From contig JNVV01000030.1 in the NCBI GenBank assembly GCA_000733355.1, positions 124,001 to 188,000 of the forward strand: a stretch of 64,000 bases of DNA, read 5' to 3'. The DNA is from Falciphora oryzae (lineage: Eukaryota > Ascomycota > Sordariomycetes > Magnaporthales > Magnaporthaceae). The position numbers and the translations under genes were made by a program. The notes below the pieces were generated by a model that saw only the letters and a program-made list of their open reading frames with translations, was not told where the DNA came from and ran no database searches. This document shows, piece by piece, positions 54,446 through 64,000 of the stretch. Numbering within the stretch: the stretch's first letter is position 1; the number at the start of each line of letters is the position of its first letter.

Positions 54446-56132
54446 ATGGCCGAAAACGGACACGTGGAGAAGCGTGACACCGCGAGAAGCGGCACAACGA
54501 GCGAGGTCGACAGCGTACAACCACAGCAGCTTTCCGTGATCCAAGCGGTGCGCAAATGGCCAAAGGTGTCGTGGTGGGTGTTTCTCCAATGCGCTAGCAT
54601 CATATTAGTCGGGTTCGATATTTCCATCGTGAGCAACGTGGCGTCCTTGCCCCAATTCCAGTAGGTCTCCCTTTGCACAACCCATCCTCAGCGCAGCTCG
54701 CTCGACCCCAGTTAACCCTAGCAGATATGTATTCGGACAGCCCTATGGAGACCTACACATCATCCCAGCCCTGTGGATTGGCCTGTGGAACGGAATAATG
54801 CCCGTCGGTGCCATTGCCGGCTCTGTCTTCGGTGGGTATCTCCAAGACGTCCTGGGCCGCCGCGTCGCCCTCGCCCTCGCCTCAGCCCTTTCCGCCGCCT
54901 GCGTGGCCGTGGCCTTCGTCTCGGACCTGCCCGCAACGATGGACATGCGCCGGGGCGTCTTCCTGCTCGCCAAGACAGCCCACGGCTTCGCCAACGGAAC
55001 CCTCATCTGCGCCGTCGAGACGTGGATGAGCGAGGTCCTGCCCTCGGTCCTCCGCGGGCCTGGCGTGGCCCTCTACCCCATCTTCACGCTCGTCGGCCAG
55101 CTCGTCGGCTCCGTCGTCGTCCAGGCCGTCCTCGGCCTGCCCGGCGCCGCCTCGTACCGCGCCGCCTTCGCCGCCCAGTGGCCCTTTACCGCCCTCTCGC
55201 TCGCCGTGGCCCTGCTGGCCCCCGAGAGCCCCGCCTGGCTCGTCCGCGTCGGCCGGCTCGACGCGGCCCGGCGGAGCCACGCGCGGCTCGACTCGTCGCC
55301 CACCGAGGCCCAGCGCGGCGCCGCCTTCGACGAGCTCTGCGGCATCGTCCGGATCGAGCGAGAACAGGCAGGGCAGCGCAAAGTGGCGTACATTGAGTGC
55401 GTCCGCGGCGCCGACGCGCGTCGCACGCTCGTGACCCTCTTTGCGAGATGCCTGCCCAACTTCTTTGGCCTGCCGCTCTTTGCCACAGCCAGCTACTTTC
55501 TGCAGATTATCGGCGTCCCGGCGAGGCTCAGCCTTCTCTTTATGCTTGCCGGCGTCTTGGTCGGGCTTTTCGCCAACCTCGTCTCTCTCCCCCTTCTCGT
55601 AAAGTTCTACCGGCGCACTCTCCTCATCTCATCCCTTGCAGTCTGCGCCGTGCTGTGGACGTCGATCGGGATCGCGGGGTGCTTCCTGGAAACAGGCAAT
55701 GCGTCCATTGTGAGATGGTACGTCTCGGTCGCCATGATGGCTGCCATGGCATCAGTGGGCGCTGGGGCTTGGCCGGCCGCGCACGTGGTCAATTGCGAAG
55801 CCTCTTCTCTTCGCCTCCGAGCTCGCACTCAGGGTCTCGCCGGCATGTTGACGCAGCTGCTCGCGGGTGCTTTCAGCATCGCCCTGCCGTACATCTACAG
55901 CCCCGATCAGGGCAACTCGGGCCCGAGGGTCGGATTTCTGTTCGCAGGGTTCTCCGCCTTGGGGCTCATTGGCGCGTGGCTGTGCATTCCGGAGATGAAG
56001 AACCGCGATCCTCTCGAGATTGACCTCATGTTTGAGCGTCGCCTGCCGGCAAGGGCGTTCAAAGACTGGCAAGATGATCGTTGCTTGGGAGCCACATCTA
56101 CTGTCCCGAACGGAGAAGCCCGCGGGGTTTGA
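54446..56132 (+). CDS. MFS sugar-porter-type transporter
   Basis: Two exons, 54446-54660 and 54725-56132, 540 residues with about 12 TM segments. Sugar-porter marks are GSVFGGYLQDVLGRRVALALAS between TM2 and TM3, AKTAHGFANGTLICAVETWMSEVLP in place of the usual PxxxRG region, and PESPAWLVRVGRLDAARR after TM6. The overall pattern, including the start KWPKVSWWVFLQCASIILVGFD, resembles fungal alpha-glucoside permease relatives. The second half is more divergent, so substrate cannot be given. The intron donor GTAGGT and an acceptor at 54724 restore QYVFGQPYG, which is a typical TM1-TM2 loop. Expected at the plasma membrane. Confidence 0.87.
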
Positions 56133-56454
56133 AGACCTTCACTTTTATAGAATCTATTTTCTCTGCCCTTCCTTTTTGATGCTTGAGCATGACTATCTAG
56201 AGGTATCTAGCGAAGTATCTGTCGTGTGAAGTCCTGCCACCCCGTGCAGCCTCTAAAACACTCGACTCGCGAAGGAATTCGACATTGCTTGAGTGCAATT
56301 CGCATTAGAAATAAGCCGCTGAACATCTCTCATAGGGGGGCTAATGCCTTCCACTGCTCCAACCTGCCAAATCATCGCCCGTCTTCCGTCTTCCTCCAAT
56401 GTTCTGATTGAGATCTGTTCACGTCAAGGCATAGCTTGTCCGCTGTCGCCTGTT
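56133..56454. other. Intergenic
   Basis: 322 bp between two convergent genes, no gene seen. Confidence 0.45.
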
Positions 56455-57138
56455 TCAGTCCTCCGCCTCCTCCCTTTTGATGACTCGGGCCTGGGTCTTA
56501 GTCGCGCCAGCAGCAATGGCCAGGTCGTCTGACAGCAGGTGCGAGATGATCTTGTTGTTCTGGTGTCGCAACTCCTCGATTTGCGCCTTGAAGCTTGCGC
56601 CCTCTTGCCTTGCCTCCGCTGCCAGGGTCTTCACCTCCTTCTGAAGTTGGCCGAAGTTGACGTTGATCGTTTCCAGTGCCTCTTGCGCGGAAAGCCGGTC
56701 CTGAAGCGCTTGCTTGTCGTCCTTAGCTGCGCGACGAGAGATTGAAGTTTCTCGATCTTCGCCTGTTGTCCGGACCCCTTCGTCTTCTTCGCCGATCCTC
56801 CATGGAACGTGTTGGGGCCCCGCTTTCGTGTGCCGCCTTGTTCTCCTCGTCTCGATCGCACGCCGGGAGTCAGCACCGTTTGACTTGCAGAGCTTCCAGA
56901 TACTCCAGATACGCCAGCGCGTTTGGATCCCAAAGATCAGCGAGCTGCCAATGTCTTCGATATTGTCCCCAGTTGTCGCCGACCCAAAGATAAAAGACAG
57001 TTGGGGGCCGGGCAGGCGAGCGTGTACCGACGCCAATATTGGAGGGTGGGCACCGACAGCGCACAGGCCGGACGAGAGAGCCAAGGTGGAGGGATTCTCG
57101 GTATTGCTGATGGCACTCAAGCGGTTGGCTAAGAGCAT
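56455..57138 (-). CDS. Hypothetical coiled-coil protein, frame uncertain
   Basis: Minus strand, an open frame of 227 codons with no recognised family. The C-terminal 80 residues are a convincing coiled coil (DKQALQDRLSAQEALETIN, FGQLQKEVKTLAAEARQEG, FKAQIEELRHQNNKI). Upstream of about 56715 the picture is unclear: the same frame is Arg-rich and atypical, while another frame reads GSSASQTVLTPGVRSRRGEQ and QQAKIEKLQSLVAQLR, which looks like the natural N-terminal extension of the coil. Either one base is missing near 56725 or the true gene has exons I cannot place. A frame starting MTTQLAGISTSTTKI at 57312 may be its first exon. Confidence 0.4.
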   Translation of the reverse strand: MLLANRLSAISNTENPSTLALSSGLCAVGAHPPILASVHARLPGPQLSFIFGSATTGDNIEDIGSSLIFGIQTRWRIWSIWKLCKSNGADSRRAIETRRTRRHTKAGPQHVPWRIGEEDEGVRTTGEDRETSISRRAAKDDKQALQDRLSAQEALETINVNFGQLQKEVKTLAAEARQEGASFKAQIEELRHQNNKIISHLLSDDLAIAAGATKTQARVIKREEAED

Positions 57139-57546
57139 GGGATTCTGGACGGAGGAGGAGTGAGAAGCTGTGTCTCAGGCGGTGCTAAACTTCGAACTGG
57201 AGCCGAGCGCCATGGGAGCGAGGGCGGCGGCGGCGGACGGTGGGTTTTTCGGGAGGCTGTGGTGGTGGCTATCTTGGTGGTAGATGTGGAAATGCCAGCT
57301 AGCTGTGTTGTCATTTTCTCTCCATCGGTATGTCGAGTTACGCTGGGACTGACGGAGCCGCTTCCCAATACGTCATTCTGCTCAATCAGCCGGAATCTCC
57401 CGACGCGTGCTTTCTTTTCCATTTGCTCCTTCCTAAGCGAGCAGGCAAGAGCCATGGTACCTACCTTTTCTTTCCCTCTTCTTCTATGACATCCCGTCCT
57501 TTAGATTCCTTCCCTTGTCGCTCAACGCGACTCCCTCACAGAAGCC
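57139..57546. other. Intergenic
   Basis: 408 bp between two divergent genes. A minus-strand frame starting at 57312 may be a first exon of the neighbour on the left. Otherwise nothing seen. Confidence 0.35.
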
Positions 57547-58286
57547 ATGACGTCCTCCTCATCTGCCGAACAAAGCTGGATCGGCAACGAATCCAACACC
57601 TCTGCACTGGGACGGGCCCATCAGGCCATCTACAACGCTGCCTGGGATCGTTTCTACGCGGCCAATGGCAATAAGGCCGAATTTGACGCTGCCCTCGGCG
57701 AGATGGAATATCTCCTGGAGCAGGTTGAACTGAGTATCTTCATGCGTGCCGGAGGTAAGCTTAGGTTCCCTTGCCCCTGTATTGCATTTCTCTTTGCAAC
57801 TATTTAGTGGAAATTGTTACTAACAAACCCCTCTGCAATACAGCTCACTTCGTCCTTTCCTTCGCCAGCCACGAGACCACAGTGTATCATGCCGAACAGG
57901 CGATCTTTTGGTGGCGGAAAATGCCCAATCCTCCGTTCCAAACCGAGAAGAACAAAGCCGTCATCGTGATGGCCGAAAAGGCAGGTTTAATCATTTCGCT
58001 CATATCTCCCCATCTTTCTCCTTTTTTTTTCGCTAACCTTATTCGTTCCCAGCGACTCGAGCAGGCGAAAGAGTGGGTTGAGGAGATGAAGGAGTGGTTC
58101 GCGAGCGAGGAATACAAACAAGAGTTTGCCGAATACTGTGAGCAAGCTGCCGAGGCGCAGCTACGATTCGACGAGGCAGTCGCCTCCAGTCTGGGACTCG
58201 ATCAGGCCGCTGGCGACGATGGCCCCAACAATGTCACCGAAATGGATCGCAGTGGCGAGGAGATCACAGGCGCCGGGTCGGAGTAG
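57547..58286 (+). CDS. Small hypothetical acidic helical protein
   Basis: Three exons, 57547-57754, 57844-57980, 58053-58286; 192 residues, not recognised. The chain is almost entirely helical and acidic: AHQAIYNAAWDRFYAANGNK, AALGEMEYLLEQVELSIFMRAG, then a middle block with YHAEQAIFWWRKMPNPPFQTEKNK, and RLEQAKEWVEEMKEWFASEEYK. The end is acidic and disordered. No signal peptide or TM. Intron 2 (57981-58052) needs a GC donor (AAG then GCAGGT) because the nearby GT at 57985 shifts the frame into a stop; it has a clear GCTAACC branch point and a CCCAG acceptor. If retained, the 72 bases add 24 in-frame residues. Confidence 0.6.
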
Positions 58287-59249
58287 CACAACCCCCTCTT
58301 CTCACAGGCATTCCGGGCCCGAGGCTTTGCGGTCGACAAATCCGGCTGTTTTGGCTCTACGAGAAGGGACGGGGGTGTTCGTATGGGAGCCGCCAGAGTC
58401 TCCATAGGTTAGGAAGGCATAGCAGTAGAGACGTGCCCGGCCGTGCTCCATTCTTTGACCTAGCCTCATCGGACTGCAAAGGTGATGTCATGCCTAGTGC
58501 TTGCTCCTCAGCGAGAGCTCTCGTCTGAGTGGCTCTAGCGGTCCAGTTCCTCTGGTGCCGCCCCAGGAGAGCAAGAACGGTGTCCTCGAGCACCAGCCGC
58601 ACCTTCCTCGTCAGATATCCTTCACCTCGACATCATTCATTCGCAGACCAGCCCCGCGCTGGCTGGTGCCCCGCACGCCCCAGACGGAAGGGCTCGAGGC
58701 TTGAGCTCTGTGGTGGACGGGGCGCCTCTTCGACCTTGCTCTTCCTTCCTCCCTCCTCCAACCTCAACACCACAAACCCACCGCCACAACATTTCCACTC
58801 TCCGTTCGGTTTCTACGCCGCACTACGCCTTCATTCCTTCATCTGGCGCTTTTCCGACCATCTGTCACTCCTTTGAGCAAACAAACATACGGGCAAACAA
58901 CGCGCCAGTCATTCCTTTGCATTACCAAAGACCAAGCCTCTCCCTCTAGGCGAGCAATCTTTGCTTCTAGCCCACACGCGCCTCTTCTGACCACAGTCTC
59001 TCCTTGTCGCGTGAGCATCGCCATTCAAGTCGCCGGCGGCATCCGTCGAACCTCAACGGCAGCCTTCAAAAGCCGAGCGCTTTTCGCCCAGTCTCGGTAG
59101 CACCACCGGCACCCAAAGCCAGCACTCTTTCCAAACATCGCAGCTCTTCTCTTCAAACGCCTCGACCGAGCGCACCAGATCCTCCTCGTCACATTCTCAC
59201 TCTACAACCAACACCCCAAGTCCCGCACGTTGCCGCTCTCGACGACATC
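58287..59249. other. Intergenic
   Basis: 963 bp. Frames overlap the start of the next candidate gene but carry no recognisable features. The final 400 bases are strongly CT- and CA-rich, like a long 5' leader. Confidence 0.4.
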
Positions 59250-60155
59250 ATGTTCTCCGACATCCTCTCCCGCGCCGTGTCCTGCCTTCTTGGCCTTTCC
59301 GCCCTCCTCGCCCAGACCCCCGTCGCAGATGGCTCTGCCACTCCCGCCGCGCTGAAGGGCCCTACCCCCGCCGCGGTCGGAGACAACCACTCGTTCGACA
59401 TCCGCATCCACCTCGACGACTTGCTTCTCCGGGCCCCGAGCCTGGTCCCTCGTCGTCGCTCCACCCGGTATGCTGCCGTCATAGCAGTGCCTCTCCACCA
59501 AGTCCCACGCCTCCATACACTTGACCATTCTGACAGCAGCAGGACCCGGAGCGATGCTGGCGACTCGTCCAACTCGGCCACGATGGTCTCGATCCCGACC
59601 ACCAACCCCTTTGCCCAGCGCCACCAATGCGACGCCAATAACGCCGCGTCGGAGACCAGCATGCCATGGTGCCCCATCGGCTGGTGCTACAGCACGCTCA
59701 TCGAGGACAACCCGTGAGTCTATCTCCCCAGGCGGAGCCCGTCGAGCTGACGTGTCGCTGCCCTTCCACATTCTCGCCAAAAAAAGAAAACACACAGGGC
59801 CTGGTCGACAGGCCTCAAGCGCGGCCGCTGTTGTGGAGGGGGGGGAATAGTAGAGCTTGGCTACGGCTGCAAGTTGACAACCATGAAGCCCCCTCCCCGC
59901 TCTTCCGAGCTCCTCGCACCCCTCGTCTCGCGCCGGTTCGCTGATACTTTGCCGGACCAGATGCTCCTTCGGCTGCACCGACTCTTGCTTCGCGGTCACC
60001 TGGGCCTACCGAAAGATCGGTATTTTCTCTTAGATGGCGAGCCCCTTTCCGCTCGCAAGATCTCGGCACGGCTCGTCACCGAGACAGCCACGATTCCAGC
60101 AGCGAACAGCGTACTACGACGGGAGCGAACACCCAGACCTGATATCCACGTCTGA
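59250..60155 (+). CDS. Candidate secreted cysteine-rich protein
   Basis: Proposed exons 59250-59467, 59540-59713, 59798-60155 (249 residues). A signal peptide (MFSDILSRAVSCLLGLSALLAQTPVADGSA region) starts the chain. Six cysteines cluster in a short stretch: QCDAN, PWCPIGWC, RGRCCG and YGCKL, giving C-x12-C-x4-C-x20-CC-x10-C in the spliced form. The intron at 59714-59797 has a GTGAGT donor, a GCTGACG branch point and an ACACAG acceptor; without it the protein ends in frame just after the third cysteine. The first intron is optional, being stop-free and a multiple of three, and its acceptor is a CAGCAG tandem. The last 90 residues lack features and may hold another intron. No family recognised. 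Confidence 0.42.
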
Positions 60156-60793
60156 GGCCGGGAGGCGGACGGAGGAAACAGATCACCCACGGTGGCTAAC
60201 ATATATGTCCGATGATGGACGATGGAGTGAAGCAGGATGGCGGAGAGGCGTGGATGAGCCCAGGGCCCAACTTCGGAAGTCCGTGGTTGGGTCGGCAAGT
60301 TTGTTTCGTCGGCCCTTTCCGGGCCTGGTTCTAGTCTCCCTTATTTGTACGGTATCCGATTTTCCTATCAGGCTGGTAGCCTCGGCAGGTTCTAGGCGGC
60401 CTGACCCTTTATGCTACGAAACGATCTGACGTCGAATGTCTGGTGGCCAGGTGCAAGTGCTGGTGTGCCCTCGATCGAAAACAGTGTTCCATTCCGTTTA
60501 GCAGTCATTGCCAGTATAGGCTGACCAGGACAGGGCCGTGTTGCATGATGGCAGCGAGGTGTTTCGAAGGATTGTATTCTAGAAAGTTCGAAAGATACAG
60601 TGGAAAAATGACAAGCACGCACCAACTATGCGGACAATGTTGACCAGCACGATATCCAGAACGCCAAGGGAAATACACGAAATATACTTGCAGCCACGAC
60701 CATCCTCCTGGCCGTGTTGCATCGCTCCATATATCCAAGCCACATCATCATCCAAGGGGCCGTCCCCTCGCGGAGACATACAACGGAGGCCCT
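60156..60793. other. Intergenic
   Basis: 638 bp, no supported gene; the right side must contain the GH3 gene 3' UTR. Confidence 0.5.
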
Positions 60794-63754
60794 CTACCAC
60801 TGCGCCTGCAGCGGAAGATCACGAGAGCTCTGGCCGACGGAAAAAGTGTAGGAGCCCTCCGTCAGCATCTTCCAGTTTTGGGTCTTGACGTCCCAGAAGC
60901 TCAGGTCGCGGCGCGTCACGTCAAACTCGACCTCAACCGTCTGGCCCTTGGGGACGGCCACCTTTTCGAACCCACGCAAGACCCGGACGGGGAACTCAAC
61001 GATGCCCTCAGCCGGCGGCGGGGAGCCCGCGGGCGCGACGCGAGAGCCAGGCTGAGCTGTGGCTGGGTACGACACGTACAGCTGGGCAACAGCCTGGCCG
61101 TCACGCGTGCCGGCGTTCCTGATCGTGGCCGAGATGGTGACATGTGTGTCCCACAGGTCCGGGTTGCCTCCCTCGTCTCCTCCAGCGGGCGACGGCGGCT
61201 GCGGCCTGTCGTAGCCGTCCGGGTACGGGTAGCGGTCTGTGATGAGCTCGTCGACCGAGTCAAGGTACGGGTACACATACTTGTCGAGGCGGCGCAGGTC
61301 GGCGGGCCAGAGGGCCTCGCTGTCGTCGGGGACATCGGTGCTGTACTTGGGCGGCGTGGCGCCAGGGGCCGGGCGCGGCGCAGGGAAGGGCGACTTGGGC
61401 TTCTGCTCCTTGACCGAGATGTTGGCAAACTCGAATGAGGTGTACGACAGGCCGTGGCCGAACTCGAAGCGCGGCTTGATGCCGGCGCGGTCAAAGTGTC
61501 GGTAGTCGATGAAGACGCCCTCCTTGAAGTCCTGTTGCGGGACGACACCGTTGGGAATGTACATAACCTTCGCGCCCGGGCCGTAGTCCTCAAGGGACTT
61601 GCCGATGGTGTAGGGGAGCTTGCCAGAGGGGTTGACGTCTCCAAAGATGACGTCAGCCAGCGCGTTGCCACTCTCCTGGCCCGGAAGGTTGGCGAGCAGC
61701 ACGGCCTTGACGGTTGGCATGTCAATCCAGCGCTCCATGACGACGGGGCCGACGTTGTGGATGACGACGACAACCTCGCCCTTGCCACCGCCACAGTTCT
61801 TGGCCACCTGGTACACGAGCTCGTCGCCGCCCTTCTGCAGTAGCAGGTCGTTGCGATCGCCGCTGACCCCCTCGGCCTTGAGGAAGCCCTCGCCCGCATC
61901 GGCATTGGCAAAAACGATGCACACATCCGTGTCAGCCGACGCCTTGTCCTTGCTGAAAGGCGGCGTGTTGGTTAGGTACTCGGTCAAGGTCACCTTGGAC
62001 AAGTCGAAGCCCTTGCGCAGCGCCTCGACAGGGCTGATGAGGTAGGGGAACTCGACGGCGCCGCTGCCCCAGCCGGAGCCGAGTGTGCCCTTGTTGCAGC
62101 CACGGTCCTTACAGCCGTTGGGCCCGTCAGGCGAGGGGGCGGCGTCCTCGCCAAATATTCCGATCTTGAGCTTGCCCTCGTGCTTGCGGCGCAGGTCGCG
62201 CTTGGCATCGGTGAAGCCCAGCCGGCTGATAGGCAGAACGTTGTCGTTCTTGAGCAGAACGATACCCTCTGCAGCGACCTGGCGCGCGATGGTGCTGTGG
62301 TTGGCCTGGACGTTGACAAATTTGTTGACCTGGACCTTGTCCTGCGGCGTAGAGCTGCCGGGCGAGGTGACACCGTATTTGTCGTCGGTCCAGGATGAGA
62401 AGTTGGGGCCCTTGCCGTCGAATTTGGCCGGGTCGTCCTGGCCCAGCTGGTACCACGATGCGACGATTCGGGTGACCATGTCGTTGAGGCGCTCGAGCGG
62501 GACGGAGCCGTTGAAGACGGACTTGGTCAGCTCGGGGCCCCAGAGCGACTTGCCGTCGGCCCACTTGAGGCCGTCTCCGGGCATGGTCATGTCGAGGCCG
62601 GCCAAAGCGGTGGCGACGCCGGCGCGCTGGGCGAGCCAGTCGCTCATGACAAAGCCCTGGAAGCCGAGCTCGTCCTTGAGGATGCCATTAAGCAGCTTGG
62701 AGTTGGAGCAAGCGTAGCTGTTGTTGACCATGTTGTAACTGCACATGACGGAGGCGACGCCGGCCTTGACGGCGTCGGCAAAGGGCCAGGCGTAGAGTTC
62801 GTGCAGGGTGCGGTCGTCGATGTTGGACGAGATGGCGTGTGGCAGTCCCCACTCCCAGGGCTGGCGGAAGTGCTCCTGCTCGTTTCCAATGAAGTGCTTG
62901 ATGGTGGCCATGACGCCTTCGCTCTGGATGCCGCGCACCGTCTCGGCGCCTGCGACTCCCTGCAGATAAGGGTCCGAGCCGAAGCCTTCCCAATTGCGAC
63001 CTCCGGCAGGCATGCGGCCGAGCGGACCGACGCAGGGGCCCAGGAGGACGTTAATCCCCTTGCCCCGAGCCTCGGCGCCGTGGGCCTTGCCGCGCTCGTA
63101 CATCAGCTTGCGGTTCCAGGTGGCGGCGACCGTGACGCCAGCTGGGAAGGCCGAGGCGTTGTCGGCAAAGCGAATGCCCAGCGGGCCGTCCTGGAGGTGC
63201 AGTTGCGGGAAGCCGACGATGCTCGCGGGGCCGTTGGAGCCCACGGCCGGGCCCATGGACCATCCGACGCCCGTCGTGACGTTGACCTTCTCGGCGAGGG
63301 TCATGCGCGACACGAGCCTCTCAGCCTTGGCGTAGCTCGACGCCCATGGCTTGGTGGAGCCTCCGCGCGGCGTCGGGTACCAGGGGGGCGACTGGCCGTA
63401 GGGCGGCTCCTCCTGGAACTTCTTGTACACGACGGCACCTCCGGCCCCGATCAGGAGCCAGAGGGCGATGATGAAGATAATAGTGATGATGCAGCATCTG
63501 CGGCAGTTAGAAAAGGGACGGCGCCACGACCACGCCCGGCTGCCGCCGCCGGGCTGGAGGAACGCGGGCTTCTTGAGGAACCGGCCGTCTCTTGACGGTG
63601 ATCCTTCTCTGCCGTTTGCGGCAGCAGTCTGGTTCAAGGGGTCGGCGTCGAGGAACTCGGTGGCGTCCAGGTCGGATCCATCCGAGTCGTACGACTGTCG
63701 GTGGTGCTTCTTCTCGCTGGGGCTCAGCAGCCCCTCGCTCGAAGGGTCCATCAT
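60794..63754 (-). CDS. Membrane-anchored GH3 beta-glucosidase
   Basis: Intronless, 986 residues, minus strand. The first 87 residues are hydrophilic and end in a basic, Cys-containing patch (NCRRCC); a single TM segment lies at about 88-109, so the enzyme is a type II membrane protein with its catalytic part outside. The GH3 N-domain has LQDGPLGIRF, TWNRKLMYERG, GPCVGPLGRMPAGGRNWEGFGSDPYL and KHFIGNEQE; the nucleophile is Asp372 in FVMSDW. The GH3 C-domain (GIVLLKNDNVLPI and GSGWGSGAVEFPY) and a fibronectin-III-like end (FEFGHGLSYTSFEF, then VAQLYVSYP) complete the family. The layout matches the Aspergillus membrane-bound bglE type. It should release glucose from cello-oligosaccharides or other beta-glucosides at the cell surface. 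Confidence 0.94.
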   Translation of the reverse strand: MMDPSSEGLLSPSEKKHHRQSYDSDGSDLDATEFLDADPLNQTAAANGREGSPSRDGRFLKKPAFLQPGGGSRAWSWRRPFSNCRRCCIITIIFIIALWLLIGAGGAVVYKKFQEEPPYGQSPPWYPTPRGGSTKPWASSYAKAERLVSRMTLAEKVNVTTGVGWSMGPAVGSNGPASIVGFPQLHLQDGPLGIRFADNASAFPAGVTVAATWNRKLMYERGKAHGAEARGKGINVLLGPCVGPLGRMPAGGRNWEGFGSDPYLQGVAGAETVRGIQSEGVMATIKHFIGNEQEHFRQPWEWGLPHAISSNIDDRTLHELYAWPFADAVKAGVASVMCSYNMVNNSYACSNSKLLNGILKDELGFQGFVMSDWLAQRAGVATALAGLDMTMPGDGLKWADGKSLWGPELTKSVFNGSVPLERLNDMVTRIVASWYQLGQDDPAKFDGKGPNFSSWTDDKYGVTSPGSSTPQDKVQVNKFVNVQANHSTIARQVAAEGIVLLKNDNVLPISRLGFTDAKRDLRRKHEGKLKIGIFGEDAAPSPDGPNGCKDRGCNKGTLGSGWGSGAVEFPYLISPVEALRKGFDLSKVTLTEYLTNTPPFSKDKASADTDVCIVFANADAGEGFLKAEGVSGDRNDLLLQKGGDELVYQVAKNCGGGKGEVVVVIHNVGPVVMERWIDMPTVKAVLLANLPGQESGNALADVIFGDVNPSGKLPYTIGKSLEDYGPGAKVMYIPNGVVPQQDFKEGVFIDYRHFDRAGIKPRFEFGHGLSYTSFEFANISVKEQKPKSPFPAPRPAPGATPPKYSTDVPDDSEALWPADLRRLDKYVYPYLDSVDELITDRYPYPDGYDRPQPPSPAGGDEGGNPDLWDTHVTISATIRNAGTRDGQAVAQLYVSYPATAQPGSRVAPAGSPPPAEGIVEFPVRVLRGFEKVAVPKGQTVEVEFDVTRRDLSFWDVKTQNWKMLTEGSYTFSVGQSSRDLPLQAQW

Positions 63755-64000
63755 TGCGACGGGTGTGTGTGGGAGGATTCGAAAGGCTTCGTCGGCGTCG
63801 TGGCCGGGGCAACTTCGATGGCGTAGGTGCCGCGCCCTCGCGGGTGGCGTGATGAGATCGAGATGCCAAGCTGCAGCTGTGGAGAGTCTGGAGAATTACC
63901 GTGTCTGCCCAGCCGCGTGGATCGTGGAACCCCGAGGGTGCGCCGGGTGGTCGCGGTCCAGCGCTTCCAGTCGGTTCTGGCCGGCGAGAGTGAAGCTGCT
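63755..64000. promoter_or_regulatory. Promoter region of the GH3 gene
   Basis: 246 bp upstream of the GH3 start up to the window edge. No motif that I can name with confidence. Confidence 0.4.

Noticed and set aside
52549..56132. Secondary-metabolite cluster suggested by a LovD-like hydrolase beside an MFS gene
   Set aside because: No polyketide synthase, NRPS, terpene cyclase or pathway regulator is present; the transporter is a sugar-porter type.

Overview
The window is nuclear DNA of a filamentous ascomycete (Pezizomycotina, most likely a Sordariomycete). Genes are split by short GT-AG introns of about 50-110 bp with CTRAY-type branch points, coding DNA is GC-rich, and the gene families are typical of moulds: CFEM/PTH11-type receptors, SUR7, CWC25, Rho3, DUF1275, GH105, and a membrane-anchored GH3 beta-glucosidase. 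Two runs of N (8911-9049 and 31308-31453) are assembly gaps. I see no tRNA, rRNA, CRISPR array or recognisable transposon. Exon boundaries are hand-derived from splice consensus, reading phase and family conservation; where exons are listed, lengths sum to a multiple of three.

Layout: 0.5-4 kb, splicing factor CWC25 and Rho3 GTPase; 5.3-6.3 kb, a SUR7-family four-TM protein; 8.4-12.8 kb, siroheme methyltransferase MET1 tail-to-tail with the biotin subunit of 3-methylcrotonyl-CoA carboxylase; 13.1-15.1 kb, an FMN split-barrel protein convergent with a Nudix hydrolase; 16.3-21 kb, a DUF7025-type AAA ATPase convergent with a secreted M28 carboxypeptidase of the GCPII type; 24.6-29.1 kb, a large DUF1479 protein and a Cys-rich orphan; 29.2-30.8 kb, a CFEM receptor with two frame breaks; 32-35.3 kb, a DUF1275 protein and a CNT nucleoside transporter; 37-41 kb, an ACS-type MFS transporter divergent from an intracellular GH105 hydrolase; 41.7-44.2 kb, a serine carboxypeptidase and an ABM-domain protein; 44.6-52.3 kb, an island with a decayed CFEM/PTH11 receptor, another fragment and a divergent pair of unrecognised genes; 52.5-58.3 kb, a beta-lactamase-fold hydrolase, a sugar-porter MFS and two orphans; 59.2-63.8 kb, a possible cysteine-rich secreted protein and a type II membrane GH3 beta-glucosidase.

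Most of the window is housekeeping or nutrient-acquisition genes. The observations most worth following are: a perfect 11-bp inverted repeat in the divergent GH105/transporter promoter whose arms contain the core of the published galacturonate-responsive element; a stop-free 345-nt segment in the DUF1479 gene bounded by GT and CAG whose removal would create a His-x-Asp motif; the 44.6-52.3 kb island; a six-cysteine secreted candidate; and two GC-AG introns.
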